Shown in pieces: positions 11,217-23,450 of a DNA stretch of 64,000 nt. A model generated the notes under the pieces. That model searched no databases, was not told the origin of the DNA, and saw nothing but the letters and a program-made list of their open reading frames with translations. How positions within the stretch are numbered: position 1 is the first letter of the stretch; each line of letters opens with the position of its first letter. Position numbers and translations under genes: made by a program. The stretch comes from Dermacentor variabilis. Lineage: Eukaryota; Arthropoda; Arachnida; Ixodida; Ixodidae. The DNA is taken from contig NC_134570.1 in NCBI RefSeq assembly GCF_050947875.1, positions 205,364,250-205,428,249 of the forward strand, in the 5' to 3' direction.

Positions 11217-12870
11217 TGAAAAAAACTAGAAAAACACAAACTGGCGTTCCGACTCTTCATGTACTCGTACAAAGCTTCGCTGTGTGTAAATTTCAACTCG
11301 TTTGATCTGCTGCATTTTTGTGGCAGCTAGGTATACATAAAGACTTTGCGACCATGGACTACTCTCACGAGCGTATCGGTTGAACGTGTTTTAAGGTTTC
11401 TTCGCCAGCGTACAGACGCTTCCACCGTTACCGGATGACAGATGAAACCAGATGACGTAAACAGAGACGCGTGCGATCCTGTAAATAGCACTTAGTCGCA
11501 GACGACGTCATAATGGATGTTCCCCTTGCTTACGCCTCGTCCGATACCCAAGTAGAGCTAAAAAAGCGGCATGCCTTTTGCTCGCGTCAAATGCCCGCAG
11601 TAAAATCATGCCGTCGCCGTCATACGTTCGCCGTCGCCTTGCTGCTGCCGTCACGCGCATGCTAGCTTCGCGCGCACTTCCCGCCTTGCACCGACACGTT
11701 CATTTGCACAAGTCTAAATAATGCTGCATAGCCCCGTCTACCTGCACAACTTTTATTACAATACAGCGCGAGACCTACACATTTGTTTTTGTTCAGGAAC
11801 ACCGCGAAAAATATCTTGTATTTCAACTTCCCTTGACCTTCATTACGTGAGACAAAGACCGTGTGAAAATGTTAACTGCAACGCCATTTTATATATAAGC
11901 AAGAGGGTGAGCCATATCTCGGAACTGACAATGGCATCGTCTATTCTACAAGTGCACACGCTTTAAGGACTGACAGCTGACCATCTGGAATTTCACAATG
12001 GCAGCAAATATTGATGGGTCAATATTCAGGAGATGAACATTAATTTGAAATAAGTATTTGTAGATCCACTTTATTGATGCCTGCCAAGGATAGGCATAGC
12101 CTAAAGAATGTCAGTGGCTGAAAATGGCAGGTTTTCAATTTTTGGAACATTCTAAAGCGTAGCTCGGTTTTATAAAAACCAAAGCGCAGATTCTTTCTTG
12201 AGCTGCGGGAACTTTTCAGCAGTTGTATTATGACCTAATAGCCACACATATTAATTAAAGACAAGGCGAGCAAAAGCCCTTCTATCACAATGATTGTTTG
12301 TCTCACCTGGCATGGCCACAAACATGGCCGAGAACGCTATAGTCATACATGACGTTTATGTTAATCTCATTAAAATTTTACAGAAAGGAAAAAACGGCAA
12401 GCAGCAAAATGGAAAGTGCGTGAAAGGGAAGTGCCAAGTTAATAATGGCTCATCGTGAAAGAAACCTGCTAAATGAATGTAGTGCTCTAAAGAGAACTAC
12501 TAGAAGAAAAAGAAAGTATTTGACGAACCATGAGATGAAAGTAATAAAAGGAAAACCAATGTTCCTTGTCTCTGCTACTTCTAGCTTTGGCATGATCATC
12601 TCCTTGCTCAAACGCTATTCTTGCAGCAATTTCTTTGTATTAAAATTTTATCCTAAAGCAGAAAAATTAAAGAAAATAGCTGTTGTGTTGCCTGTGAAAA
12701 TGAAATTTCTCTCATCGGAGGCAGCGTCCATAGCTTGTGTTCACATCGGCTCCATCTTCTTGAAATGTTTTCGCCGCGATTTTCTGTGGATACCAGCCCT
12801 AATTTTGTACCATTCGAACCGTGAGACCACCAGGACTCTGTAGGTGCCAAGTTATCAGGTGGGACATTTA
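11217..12870. other. Unassigned intergenic DNA
   Basis: No recognisable gene. The open frame 12445-12843 (+, 132 codons) is Lys-rich and AT-rich with no domain. The last bases before 12871 may already belong to the 5' UTR of the LINE that follows; its 5' boundary is uncertain. Confidence 0.4.
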
Positions 12871-13035
12871 TTTTTCCGGGAATGCGACCACTTTTGTGTT
12901 ACGAGCACGCCGTCGTCGCGCTAAGGCTAAGCGCGTGCGCCAGGTGTTCGGCCTACCAGGCTGCCTGGCACGTTCCCGCGCGTGTCCGTGCGAGCTCTGC
13001 TGCGACGCACAAGCCCCTGGTCAAATCTGCGAAGC

Positions 13036-14570
13036 ATGGAAGTGCAAGTATGCGGCAAAGGTATTTCCCCAGAAGAGTTCACCGCCGAGATGGGCTGGTG
13101 TACCACCCGTTCCCGTCGGTGTACCTCCCGTCGCCCAGACGAGCAGCGGGGCCGAAAACTATCCCAAGGACAACAACCTAGGACGCAAGACTCTCGCTCT
13201 CGCTATAGACCCAGGCAGCAAGTTAGAACTCAGGTTCTCAAGGTCGGGCGCATGCTCCTACTACCAGCAAATGTGATCAAGATCATCGTCAGACCCAAAG
13301 GAGCACTCAATATTTCCAAGGTCGGCAGCCCTACAGTGACTGCAGCTATTCTTCAAGCAACGCAACTTAGCTCAGAAGACAGTCAAAACGACACAATATG
13401 CTCGAACAACCAGCAAAACATCATGGTAATGAGCACGCCCAGCCCGCAAAATGCGGACCGGTACGTAAGAATCACGTCCATCCAAGTCAACGGCGTAACC
13501 CACGAGGTCAGCGCGTACGAAGCCGCCCCAGATAATACTACCAAAGAAGTAATCAGAGGCATCCCTCTCATCGATAACGCCAGATAAGTCGATGCTAACA
13601 TCATAAATGATCGTAATCCTCTGGTCCTGACCGCAAAGCGAATCGTTTCCACCACGACCATCGTCATTGCCTTCGACGGACCTGACGTACCATACATGGC
13701 GCGGTATGGCTGCAACACTAATCCCATGCTTCCTGTACCGCAAGCAGATCGATATCTGTTACCACTGCGGCGTCTCGGGCACCGCATGAACGTTTGCCTG
13801 TTCCCTAAAACAAGATCTGCCGGGGCTGCGGAGCTCGCAACCCAGATCAAGATCATCAGTATACACCCAAGTGCACGTTGTGTGGTGGACCCCACCCCAC
13901 AGCGGACAAAGCTTGTACTGCCAGGTACAAAGCACGGTACGCTATACGAAGACGCCTCGGAGAACGGCGAGTAGCACAGCATGCAGCCCTTCAATCAGAA
14001 GATTTCCCGTCCATGGAGACCAAGCACCGGTCCCGGTCCTGCTCCCTCTCCAGACCGAGGTGGGACCGAGGTCATTCCAGATTAAGATCCACATCAAGTC
14101 CAGGAGCCAGATATACCTCAGAAAAGGTAAGCTTCGCAGAGGCCCTTACGGGCGTCTCGCGAGAGGGTCACGTAAGATCCCCTCCCCCCCCACTGCCTAA
14201 ACCCAACACAGACAACACAGACTTCGAACACCTTAAGAAAGAAAACGCCGTTATGCGTGATTTAATCCAAAAACATACCCAGGAGGTTCGCAACCTCAAA
14301 CAACCCAAAACCCAACCCACACCCAACACCACAGAACCCGCTACCAACAGCCAACCCGAAGAGCTCTCAAGACCAGCCCCAAAAAAAGGAGCCCTCCAAG
14401 AAGGAGCGCAGGGCCAAGTACGCTCCGAAGTCAAGGATATGCTCGTAACGCTCCAAAGCACGGTGGAAACTTTACAGAATTCTCTAACGCCCCTATGCAC
14501 AGAGTCCCCGCCATGGAAGCTTATATTCGAACCCTTTTCACACAAACCGCTTCCACCGGTCAAGCTGTAG
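13036..14570 (+). pseudogene. I-type LINE ORF1 (gag-like nucleic-acid-binding protein)
   Basis: ORF1 proteins coat LINE RNA in a ribonucleoprotein. The ATG at 13036 begins MEVQVCG. Residues to about 185 are open (IIVRPKGALNISKVG, TVTAAILQA, VNGVTHEVSAYE) and end at TAA 13585-13587. The zinc-knuckle region (about 13745-13930) is split over frames: CYHC in one, LGHRMNVC in the next, then more Cys-rich text. A last open part (13878-14570) is Arg/Ser-rich, carries KVSFAEALTG, then a predicted coiled-coil stretch (EHLKKENAVMRDLIQKH) and a charged C-terminus. At least two frameshifts make it a pseudogene. Start chosen by the Met followed immediately by conserved sequence, with no good upstream alternative. 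Confidence 0.75.
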
Positions 14571-14633
14571 TCATGGACACCACAGGAACCGTCGCCGCCA
14601 CCCTGCAATCTGTGGCATCCCCTATCCTTCATC

Positions 14634-17334
14634 ATGGCCCACACTAACACTGACACAACATTGTGGCAGCGGAACTGCCGAGGCTACCTCCATAAACAAC
14701 CCGTTTTCCGTCAACACCTGCGTACTACTTCATGTCAACCCGACGTAATCTTACTCCAGGAAACGCACGATACTCCGGTCAACCTTCCAGGATATCAACC
14801 TTTCAGTGCGAACAACGCTCCACACGTAGTCTCTACACTCATTCGAAAAAGAATTACCGCAATCGAACACGATCTCAACGATCGGCGCATCGAGCACCTC
14901 TTCATTGAGCTCATCCCGCACAGAAAACGAAAGGAAAGAATATTTATCCTCAATATCTACAATACTGCATCTCAACGCCATAGCCGATTTCTAACTCTCT
15001 TCAAAAAGGCCCTTAACATCGCAGGCAGCAGCCCCCTTATCATCGGAGGTGACTTCAATCTCCCGCACACAGGATGGGGTTACAGACACAGCTCTGCTGC
15101 AGGTCGTAACTTATGGCAAGACTCCCATGATCTCGGGCTTACAATCATTACTGACCCAACCTTCCCCACTCGCCTCGGCACTTCTACTGAACGAGACACG
15201 ACACCAAACCTCACTTTCACCAAAAACGCACACAACGCCCATTGGCGCTACCCCCAACACGATCTCGGGAGTGATCACTCTATCGTCGAAATTACTATCC
15301 CACACCTAACAGCCGTTATGAGAAGAACAAAGGATTTTCCTTGGACGGACTGGGATGCGTTCCGTAAACGCCGTGTAACAGCAACGACGGACACTGCCAT
15401 TACCGACATAGAATCATGGTCATGCGATCTACTGTCTGATACTAAATCGGCCACCCGCATTATCACAACAGATGCCCGACTGAGCGCATGGACAGTAGAC
15501 TCGCCCACCTTATCGAGGCCAAATCATCCATCCTCTCTAGATGGAAGGGACAACGGCTCAATAGAAGACTCAGACGAAAGGTCGCACTTCTCAACAAGGA
15601 AATTGAAGCACACTGCCGCGTTCTAAGTCAAGAGCAATGGACAGAGCTCTGTCACTCTCTAGACGGGCAACTCCACCACCCCCGCTCGTGGAAAATCCTC
15701 AAACAATTGATTGATAGCACCACTACCCGCTCATATCAACAAGATCGCCTCACCAAGCTTTTATTCACAGAAAGCAAGACGCATGGCCATGACCACGTTA
15801 CGAATAGCTTATGTCAAAAGTACATCCCATCTGGGCCCACTCAACCTCACGTTCCATACACAGGGACCTCCAACCCTGCCCTTGATGAAGATTTCAGCGT
15901 GGTAGAGATTCATGCTGCCCTGCATAAGCTGAACAGTCGTTCGGCGCCAAGCCCAGATAGTGTTACGAATAAAACACTAAGAAATCTAGATGACTCCTCG
16001 GTGCAACAACTGGCCGAATACATCAACAACTGCTGGCGCCAGGGATCCATTCCCCCGACATGGAAAACGGTCAAAATAATTCTCATCCCCAAACCCGGTA
16101 AGCCATCTAGCCTCGCCAATCTCCGGCCCATATCGCTAACTTCATGTGTAGGCAAGGTGATGGAGCACGCACTCCTAACCCGTGTAAACACTCATCTCGA
16201 AGACACATGTGCTTACCCCCACTTGATAATTGGCTTTAGACAGCATCTTTCCACCCAAGACGTTATGCTCCGTCTTCAGCATCAAATCCTAGATGGCAAA
16301 TCTCGTCACACGAAGGCGATCTTGGGCCTCGACCTCGAGCGCGCCTTCGATAACATAAGGCACTCCACCATCCTCGAACGCATCTCCTTGCTAAACCTTG
16401 GAGAACGCACTTACAACTACGTAAGAGACTTTCGATCCAATCGGAAGGCCTTCCTGTCGGTCGGAGACATTCGACCAGAGGAACTCTCCCTCGGCAGCAT
16501 GGGCACACCGCAAGGCTCTGTCATTTCCCCAATACTGTTGAATTTGGTTATGCTCGGATTAGCACAAGAACTACAAAAACTCGACGGCACTGAACACACC
16601 ATATACGCCGACGACATTACAATCTGGGCTGCAAAGGGCAGTGAGGGCCAAATCGAAACTGCCCTACAAGACGCCATTGACTTCGAAGAAAATTATCTTG
16701 AAGGCACGGGCCTCCGCTGGTCCCCTGAAAAGTCGGAGCTTCTCCTATACCGCCCCACACTCCGTGGACGCCCCCGCGGGGCTCCAGGAATAAACGCCAA
16801 TACGAGGAAATAGAGCTCAACCTGAGGGATGGCAGACCTATACCCGTGGTCCCTAGCATCCGCGTTCTTGGTATGACCGTAGAAGCCAACGGAGCTAACT
16901 CTACGGTTATCTCCAAGATCCTTCGACAGACCGCTAATACATCCAGACTGCTGAAACGATTGACCAACCGGCGAGGGGGTATGAAGGAAGAAAGCCTCAT
17001 CCGCCTTGTCCAATCTATCGTCTGTCACATTACTTACGTTGCGCCCTTTCTCAACTGGTACAAAGCTGAAAAGACTAAACTGGACATTATCATCAGAGGA
17101 GCCTATAAGCAGGCCTTAGGACTACCCAACCACACAAGCACGGAACTACTACTACAATTGGGTATCCACAACACGCCAGACGAGTTAATCGAAGCCCAAC
17201 GTCAATCCCAACTAGAGCGGCTTACCCTAACGGAAACGGGCCGCAGCATTCTAAACAAGCCTAATATCACCTACCACCGTCAACATGGAGACAAGCACCC
17301 AATAGCACGCGACATTCAGCAATGGATACACGCC
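14634..17334 (+). pseudogene. I-type LINE ORF2, endonuclease and reverse transcriptase part
   Basis: ORF2 nicks target DNA and copies LINE RNA at the nick. The endonuclease/exonuclease/phosphatase domain is open at 14634-15480 (VILLQETHD, IIGGDFNLPH, LGSDHSIVE). A frameshift near 15480 moves to the frame of 15488-16813, which holds the RT: INN..PTWKTVKIILIPKPGK, LRPISLTSCVGK, FRQHLSTQD, LDLERAFDN, GTPQGSVISP and the catalytic YADD at 16604-16615. A second shift near 16813 leads to the thumb (ILGAYKQALGLPNHTSTELL-like text, 16846-17334). The reading stops being LINE-I at 17334, where an RTE element is inserted. Catalytic residues look preserved; only the frame is broken. Confidence 0.85.
17328..17334. 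repeat. Target-site duplication, left copy (ACACGCC)
   Basis: ACACGCC belongs to the host LINE codon run W-I-H-A and recurs at 21160-21166, where the same LINE resumes. It brackets the whole RTE-derived insertion. Confidence 0.8.
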
Positions 17335-17337
17335 TGG

Positions 17338-20142
17338 ATGAACCTGGCAACGTTTAACGCTAGAACGTTATCTAGTGAGGCGAGTCTAGCAGTGCTATTG
17401 GAGGAATTAGAGGGCAGTAAATGGGATATAATAGGGCTCAGTGAAGTTAGGAGGCCAAAAGAAGCATATACAGTGCTAAATAGCGGGCACGTCCGGTGCT
17501 ACCGGGGCTTAGCGGATAGAAGAGAACTAGGAGTCGGATTCCTGGTTAATAAGAATATAGCTGGTAACATACAGGAATTCTATAGCATTAACGAGAGGGT
17601 GGCAGGTCTTGTTGTGAAACTTAATAAGAGGTACAAAATGAAGTTTGTACAGGTCTACGCCCCTACATCCAGTCATGATGACCAGGAAGTCGAAAGATTC
17701 TATGAAGACGTGGAATCGGCGGTGGGTAGAGTGAAAACTAAATACACTATACTAATGGGCGATTTTAATGCCAAGGTAGGCAAGAAGCAGGCTGGAGACA
17801 AGGCAGTGTGGGAATATGGCATAGGCACTAGGAATAGCAGGGGAGAGTTATTAGTAGAGATTGCGGAACAGAATAATATGAGGATAATGAATACCTTCTT
17901 CCGCAAGCGGGATAGCCGAAAGTGGACGTGGAGGAGCCCGAACGGCGAGACTAGAAATGAAATAGACTTCATACTCTGCGGTAACCCTGACATCATACAA
18001 GATGTGGACGTGCTCGGCAAGGTACGCTGCAGTGACCACAGGATGGTAAGAACTCGAATTAGCCTAGACCTGAGGAGGGAACGGAAGAAACTGGTACATA
18101 AGAAGCCGATCAATGAGTTAGCGGTAAGAGGGAAAATAGAGGAATTCCAGATCAAGCTACAGAACAGGTATTCAGCTTTAACTCAGGAAGAGGACCTAGT
18201 GTTGAAGCAATGAACGACAATCTTGTGGGCATCATTAAGGAGTGTGCAATGGAAGTCGGTGGTAACTCCGCTAGGCAGGATACCGGCAAACTATCGCAGG
18301 AGACGAAAGATCTGATCAAGAAACGCCAATGTATGAAAGCATCTAACCCTACAGCTAGAATAGAACTGGCAGAACTTTCGAAGTTAATCAACAAGCGTAA
18401 GACAGCTGACATAAGGAAGTATAATATGGATAGAATTGAACATGCTCTCAAGAGCGGAGAAAGCCTAAAAACAGTGAAGAAGAAACTAGGAATTGGCAAG
18501 AATCAGATCTATGCGTTAAGAGACAAAGCCGGCAATATCATTACTAATATGGATGAGATAGTTCAAGTGGCTGAGGAGTTCTATAGAGATTTATACAGTA
18601 CCAGTGGCACCCACGACGATAATGAAAGAGAAAATAGTGTAGAGGAATTAGAAATCCCGAAGGTAACGCCGGAAGAAGTAAAGAAAGCCTTAGGAGATAT
18701 GCAAAGGGGGAAGGCAGCTGGGGAGGATCAGGTAACAGCAGATTTGTTGAAGGATGGTGGACAGATTGTTCTAGAGAAACTGGCCACCCTGTATACGCAA
18801 TGCCTCATGACCTCGAGCGTACCGGAATCTTGGAAGAACGCTAATATAATCCTAATCCATAAGAAAGGGGACGCCAAAGACTTGAAAAATTATAGACCGA
18901 TCAGCTTACTGTCCGTTGCCTACAAAGTATTCACTAAGGTAATTGCAAATAGAATCAGGAACACCTTAGACTTCTGTCAACCAAAGGACCAGGCAGGATT
19001 CCGTAAAGGCTACTCAACAATAGACCATATTCGCAATATCAATCAAGTGATAGAGAAATGTGCAGAATATAACGAACCCTTATATATAGCTTTCATTGAT
19101 TACGAGAAGGCGTTTGATTCAGTCGAAACCTCAGCAGTCATGGAGGCATTACGGAATCAGGGTGTAAATGAGCCATGTGTAAAAATACTGGAAGATATCT
19201 ATAGCGGCTCCACAGCCACCGTAGTCCTCCATAAAGCAAGCAACAAAATCCCAATAAAGAAAGGCGTCAGGCACGGAGATACGACATCTCCAATGCTATT
19301 CACAGCGTGTTTACATGAGGTATTCAGAGACTTGGATTGGGAAGAATTGGGGATAAAAGTTAATGGAGAATACCTTAGTAACTTGCGATTCGCTGATGAT
19401 ATTGCCTTGCTTAGTAACTCAGGGGACCAACTGCAATGCATGCTCACTGACCTGGAGAGGCAAAGCAGAAGAGTGGGTCTAAAAATTAATATGCAGAAAA
19501 TTAAAGTAATGCTTAACAGTCTCGGGAGAGAACAGCAATTTGCAATAGGCAGCGAGGCACTGGAAGTCGTAAGGGAATACATCTACTTAGGGCAGGTAGT
19601 GACGGCGGATCCGGATCATGAGACGGAAATAATCAGAAGAATAAGAATGGGCTGGAGTGCGTTTGGCAGGCAGTCCCAAATCATGAACAGCAGGTTGCCG
19701 TTATCCCTCAAGAGAAGTATATAATAGCTGTGTCTTACCAGTACTCACCTACGGGGCAGAAACCTGGAGGCTTACGAAAAGGGTTCTACTCAAATTGAGG
19801 ACGACACAACGAGCTATGGAAAGAAGAATGATAGGTGTAACGTTAAGGGATAAGAAAAGAGCAGATTGGGTGAGGGAACAAACGCGAGTTAATGACATCT
19901 TAGTTGAAATCAAGAAAAAGAAATGGGCATGGGCAGGACATGTAATGAGGAGGGAAGATAACCGATGGTCATTAAGGGTTACGGACTGGATCCCAAGGGA
20001 AGGGAAGCGTAGCAGGGGGCGGCAGAAAGTTAGGTGGGCGGATGAGATTAAAAAGTTTGCAGGCATGGCATGGCCACAATTAGTACATGAGCGGGGTTGT
20101 TGGAGAAGTATGGGAGAGGCCTTTGCCCTGCAGTGGGCGTAA
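17338..20142 (+). pseudogene. RTE ORF2: endonuclease and reverse transcriptase
   Basis: Starts with MNLATFNARTLSS, the first strand of the endonuclease fold; DIIGLSEVRR, ILMGDFNAKVG and CSDHRMVRTRI complete it (to about 18070). The RT spans about 18660-19400: GKAAGEDQVTADLL, NYRPISLLSVAYK, FIDYEKAFDSV and catalytic FADD at 19389-19400. The C-terminal RTE region (RRMIGVTLRDKK, WAGHVMRREDNR, GRQKVRWADEI) ends at 20142. Only two single-base frameshifts are seen, near 18207 and near 19718, so the copy is fairly young. The first open frame is fused in frame to the upstream LINE (16846-18213). An N-terminal portion of ORF2 before the endonuclease appears to be missing. Confidence 0.85.
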
Positions 20143-20148
20143 CGAGGC

Positions 20149-20149
<1 letters not shown>

Positions 20150-20192
<43 letters not shown>
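20150..20192 (+). repeat. (TGA)n tail of the RTE element
   Basis: About fourteen TGA/GAT triplets. RTE elements typically end in short trinucleotide repeats in place of poly(A). A shorter run of the same type closes the second RTE end at 21139-21159. Confidence 0.9.
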
Positions 20193-20969
20193 TCAGACGA
20201 GTCGGATGGAAACTGTGTCGTTTCCGGTGGGAAGCTCGCGTGCGCGAAGGGATGTGTGACAGGATGCATTGTCGTTGTGCAGCATCCAGATCTGCGTGCA
20301 CCCTAGATTGGGCCGTTTTCTCCAAATGGCCACCGCCAGAGGCCCTAAAACTTGGCTCTAGAGCTCGCTGTTCCTTGCTTGGTGATAGGGGATGAACTCT
20401 AGATGCACAGTACTCTGAATGCCGAACAACACGATGTGCATGTACTTTGTCAAGCTGCATACATGCCTAGCGCTTTTCCGTCGTAGAGAAGTTGGATTTT
20501 TCCACTGCGACGAGAGTTCATTTGTCTTAGGGTCCTACCTATGCACCTGTTCTGTTGCTTGTGACGATCCCCTATGTGAAAGCCGGGTCATTCGTCAGAT
20601 TTAGTTCGCGTTTATTTCGCAGTCTTCCTATATAAAAAAAGGAATCCAGCTGATAGGTCGTCACTTCAACACGATCGCTTAAATCACGCTAGCATCGCAG
20701 AATGATGCTATATAGACTCTACCTGGAAGAAAGACGTCCAGGACATATTTGCAAAATGTCAGGAATACTGGAAGAGCTATATTGCTTACGAGGGGGACTA
20801 TTTAGAAAGTGAGAGTGTTTGAATGCACATAACTAAAAATAAATGGCTTGCATCGAAACAGGGCCAGTGGCAAAAGTTTTTGTTGTGTACAAATCCTAAG
20901 TTGAGGTTTACAGGGCTAAACACAGAAGGATGATGGGAGGAGGTACGCATGGCGCTAACTATCAACCAA
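20193..20969. other. DNA lying between two RTE 3' ends, probably transduced
   Basis: No similarity seen to the I-type LINE or the RTE element. It starts right after the first (TGA)n and ends where the second RTE copy begins (TTACGGACTGG). Contains only short frames. Likely genomic flank of the RTE source locus carried along. Confidence 0.6.
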
Positions 20970-21159
20970 TTACGGACTGGATCCCAAGGGAAGGGAAGCG
21001 TAGCAGGGGGCGGCAGAAAGTTAGGTGGGCGGATGAGATTAAGAAGTTTGCAGGGACGGCATGACCACAATTAGTACATGACCGGGGTTGTTGGAGAAGT
21101 ATGGGAGAGGCCTTTGCCCTGCAGTGGGTGTAACCAGGCTGATGATGATGATGATGATG
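20970..21159 (+). mobile_element. 5'-truncated RTE 3' end
   Basis: About 190 bp matching 19979-20168 at about 97% by eye (differences such as GGCATGG to GGGACGG and GAGCGG to GACCGG). Includes WADEIKKFAG and a premature stop, then the (TGATGA)n end that touches the target duplication. Confidence 0.9.
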
Positions 21160-21166
21160 ACACGCC
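21160..21166. repeat. Target-site duplication, right copy (ACACGCC)
   Basis: Second copy of the 7-bp duplication; the I-type LINE coding frame resumes immediately (GPIPKHVHPDYN). Confidence 0.8.
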
Positions 21167-22060
21167 GGCCCTATTCCGAAACATGTGCACCCAGACTACA
21201 ACAAAGAACGCAGGAAGGCACGAGCTACCTCCCTCATCAAAGCTAATGCCAACACCGCGGGCGTCACCTTCGTCGACGCAGCTGACTACCAAGATGGACG
21301 GCGCTTTGCGGCGGTTACCACGGCAGGCGGCTTGCTCCGACATGCTGCCAGCATCGTTACTAAATATGCCGAGGCAGCCGAGGAAGTGGCCATCGCCCTG
21401 GCCACTCTTGACCCAGCCTGTCACACCATACTGAACGATTTTCGCGCAGCAATCAACAACTACATCAAAGGTCGTATTTCTCAGCAATCACTCCGTATCT
21501 TACGACAAGCCCCGCATTCGCCTCAAAATCAAATCACCCTCGTCTGGATCCCAGCACACGCCGGCGTTGTCCACCCGCACCTCACCAACCTCAACGAGGT
21601 TACTCACTCCGTAGCGCGAGGACTAGTCAACTGTGCCGGAGACGGTGCAGGTGCACCCGCAGGACGCGACCGCCTTACAAGATACAACGACCTTGTGAAG
21701 TCATTTTACCTCGCGAGAAGAACCTTCCCCACCCCTCGCCGCAAGTTAAACAGGACACAGGCAAACACCCTTCGCCTGTTACAGACGAATACATACCCCT
21801 CCCTAACAGGCTATCACACTATATACCCCGACATCTACCCGAGCCAGACGTGCAAGGTCTGTAAAACTGAATCAGCAACACTCCCCCACATGCTATGGGA
21901 GTGCAAACTTCAGTACCCAGACCTTAATCCCGTGACCCTCTCGCCCAGATGGCACGCCACCCTGCGCAGCTCCCATCACGACGACCAACTCTGGGCGACC
22001 CAGCAGGCCTACGAAGCGGCGAAGAGGCAAGACCTGGACGTCCCATCGTGGAAGGCCTAG
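21167..22060 (+). pseudogene. I-type LINE ORF2, RNase H and C-terminal zinc finger
   Basis: Continuation of ORF2 from 17334. RNase H, which removes LINE RNA from the hybrid, shows FVDAADYQDG (first acidic residue), AEEVAIALATL (Glu), ILNDFRAA in place of the usual SDS-type third motif, and VWIPAHAGV. The C-terminal CCHC-like finger reads CKVCKTESATLPHMLWEC (about 21851-21904). The frame is open to TAG at 22058-22060. With only the inserted DNA removed, this part needs no repair, so it decayed little after the RTE insertion. Confidence 0.8.
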
Positions 22061-22088
22061 GCCCATCCGACTGAACTGCTGGTGCTCA

Positions 22089-22110
22089 TTAAAGTTCTCT
22101 CTCTCTCTCT
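22089..22110 (+). repeat. (CT)n tail closing the I-type LINE
   Basis: ATTAAAGTT followed by CT dinucleotides 29 bases after the ORF2 stop codon. Probable 3' terminus of the element. Confidence 0.6.
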
Positions 22111-23179
22111 CATTGGAAAGTAATCTTCCAACCTCATAAAGTGAGCACAAAGTATAGGTACATATTTTGCCGTAGTTTCCGAAGGAGCGTCTGCGCGGTA
22201 AACATTGCCGATTATGAAGTATAACGAGAGAGGTTGGTGTGTCTTCGCTGCAGTGCACTGTCAAAATTAAAAACATACTTGAAAGAAATCACCCATATAT
22301 CTTGATTTCCGATACAGTAATCGCCAACTCGATGTTTACTTTTTTCGTGCGATGTGAGACAATCTAAATTTTATTAAAACAATGCAAGCACACGACCAAT
22401 TGTAAACCAGAAAAAGTTGTAAGGTGATTCAGCTCCTAGCTGAAGTAGACCAAAGGAACCATCTTCCTCTGCGAGTACAGGGACGAAAATGGGGCCCAGT
22501 AAGTGCGCACGGCACTATACCGCGTCACTTCTCGCGCAGGGCCAGTCATAATTCAAAGAAACTAAGGGCGCAAACTGCAGACGGTAGGAAGTTGGAACCG
22601 GTCCTGTAGTTTCTGGGCTTCGTCTAGTTAGCACCGTAAAGATTTATCTGGACTGTGAACCACCATACTAGCTCAAACTAAGATTCTGATAGCAAGGAGC
22701 GTCGGACTAGCATAATTTTTTGACTGCCCTGTCTTTGGTATCGTCCCGAATATTCATATTGCCCTGCCTTCGGCATCGGGCATTATTTCTTAAATATACT
22801 CCGGGAACAGTCCACATTTTTAGATTGCACTATATTTGAAGGCGCCCTCCTAAATGGTCTAGAAAGGTAGGTACCGATACAAAAAAGTGAGGGTAATTCG
22901 CTAAGGAAGACACTGTCTTCAAAAGACGAAACACGCTTCGGGGACTGCACAACTTGCTTGCTCGCAATTAACAAGGAAATTTAATGGGGTATTAATGAAA
23001 CTGTGTGGTGCGCGTGCGTAGGTGACAGGGGGGCTGACTGCGACGTGTCTTGTTTACCGGTTCTCGCGTCGTCTGAACAGTTATATATTCAAACAGTAAC
23101 CCCGTCGATAGTAGTTTCTCCTAGCGCAACACATGCCGAATTTTAGTTTAAGGAATGGCGCATCTCCTCGAGGTGGTCA
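22111..23179. other. Unassigned intergenic DNA
   Basis: No domain or structured repeat recognised. A few short chance frames. Confidence 0.4.
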
Positions 23180-23450
23180 CAAAATCATCATCATCATCAT
23201 CTAATAATATCTAATCCGCACATTAGATGACCCGCCCAGTGCCATTTTTTCTCTTAATGTCTATTAGAATATCGTCTACACCCGTTTACTTTCTGATCCA
23301 AACCATTTTCTTTCTGTATCTTAAAGTTATGCCTAGCATTCTTCGTTCCAACGCTCTTTGCGCGGTCCTTAACTTGTTCTCAAGCTTCTTTGTCAGTCTC
23401 CAAGTCTCTGGCCCATATGTCATCGCCGGTAAAATGCACTGATTGCATAC
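23180..23450 (-). mobile_element. RTE LINE 3' relic
   Basis: On the minus strand the reading includes ILPAMTYGPETWRL, TKKLENKLRTAQRALERRM and GVDDILIDIKRK, the C-terminal region of RTE ORF2, then jumps to a (TGA)n-type tail at 23186-23200. About 100 bases of 3' coding sequence are missing between. Homologous to 19740-19920 but a different subfamily by its residues. Confidence 0.75.

Larger units (their letters stand above)
17335..21159 (+). mobile_element. RTE LINE insertion carrying extra 3' DNA
   Basis: RTE-clade non-LTR element with endonuclease and RT, slightly 5'-truncated, inserted in ORF2 of the I-type LINE. Its own 3' end is the (TGA)n run at 20150-20192. That end is not followed by the target duplication. 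Instead 777 bases of unrelated DNA (20193-20969) and a 190-base 5'-truncated RTE 3' end (20970-21159) follow, and only then ACACGCC and the interrupted LINE. The simplest reading is one integration of a read-through transcript (3' transduction). Confidence 0.75.
12871..22110 (+). mobile_element. I-type LINE, near full length, split by an RTE insertion
   Basis: Non-LTR retrotransposon in the order 5' UTR, ORF1 (13036-14570), ORF2 with endonuclease, reverse transcriptase, RNase H and a C-terminal zinc finger. ORF2 is interrupted after codon ...QQWIHA at 17334 and resumes at 21167 with ..GPIPKHVHPDYN. Removing the inserted 17335-21159 and one ACACGCC copy rejoins the frame. The element ends with TTAAAGTT(CT)n at 22089-22110. 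Net length about 5.4 kb. A member of the same broad group is at 58856-60195. Confidence 0.8.

Noticed and set aside
13372..13994. Antisense open frames of 123 and 203 codons across LINE ORF1
   Set aside because: Shadow frames; the plus strand carries recognisable ORF1 motifs.
20087..20460. Frames encoding poly-Asp, poly-Met or poly-Ser/Ile runs
   Set aside because: Produced by the (TGA)n tail of the RTE element, not protein genes.
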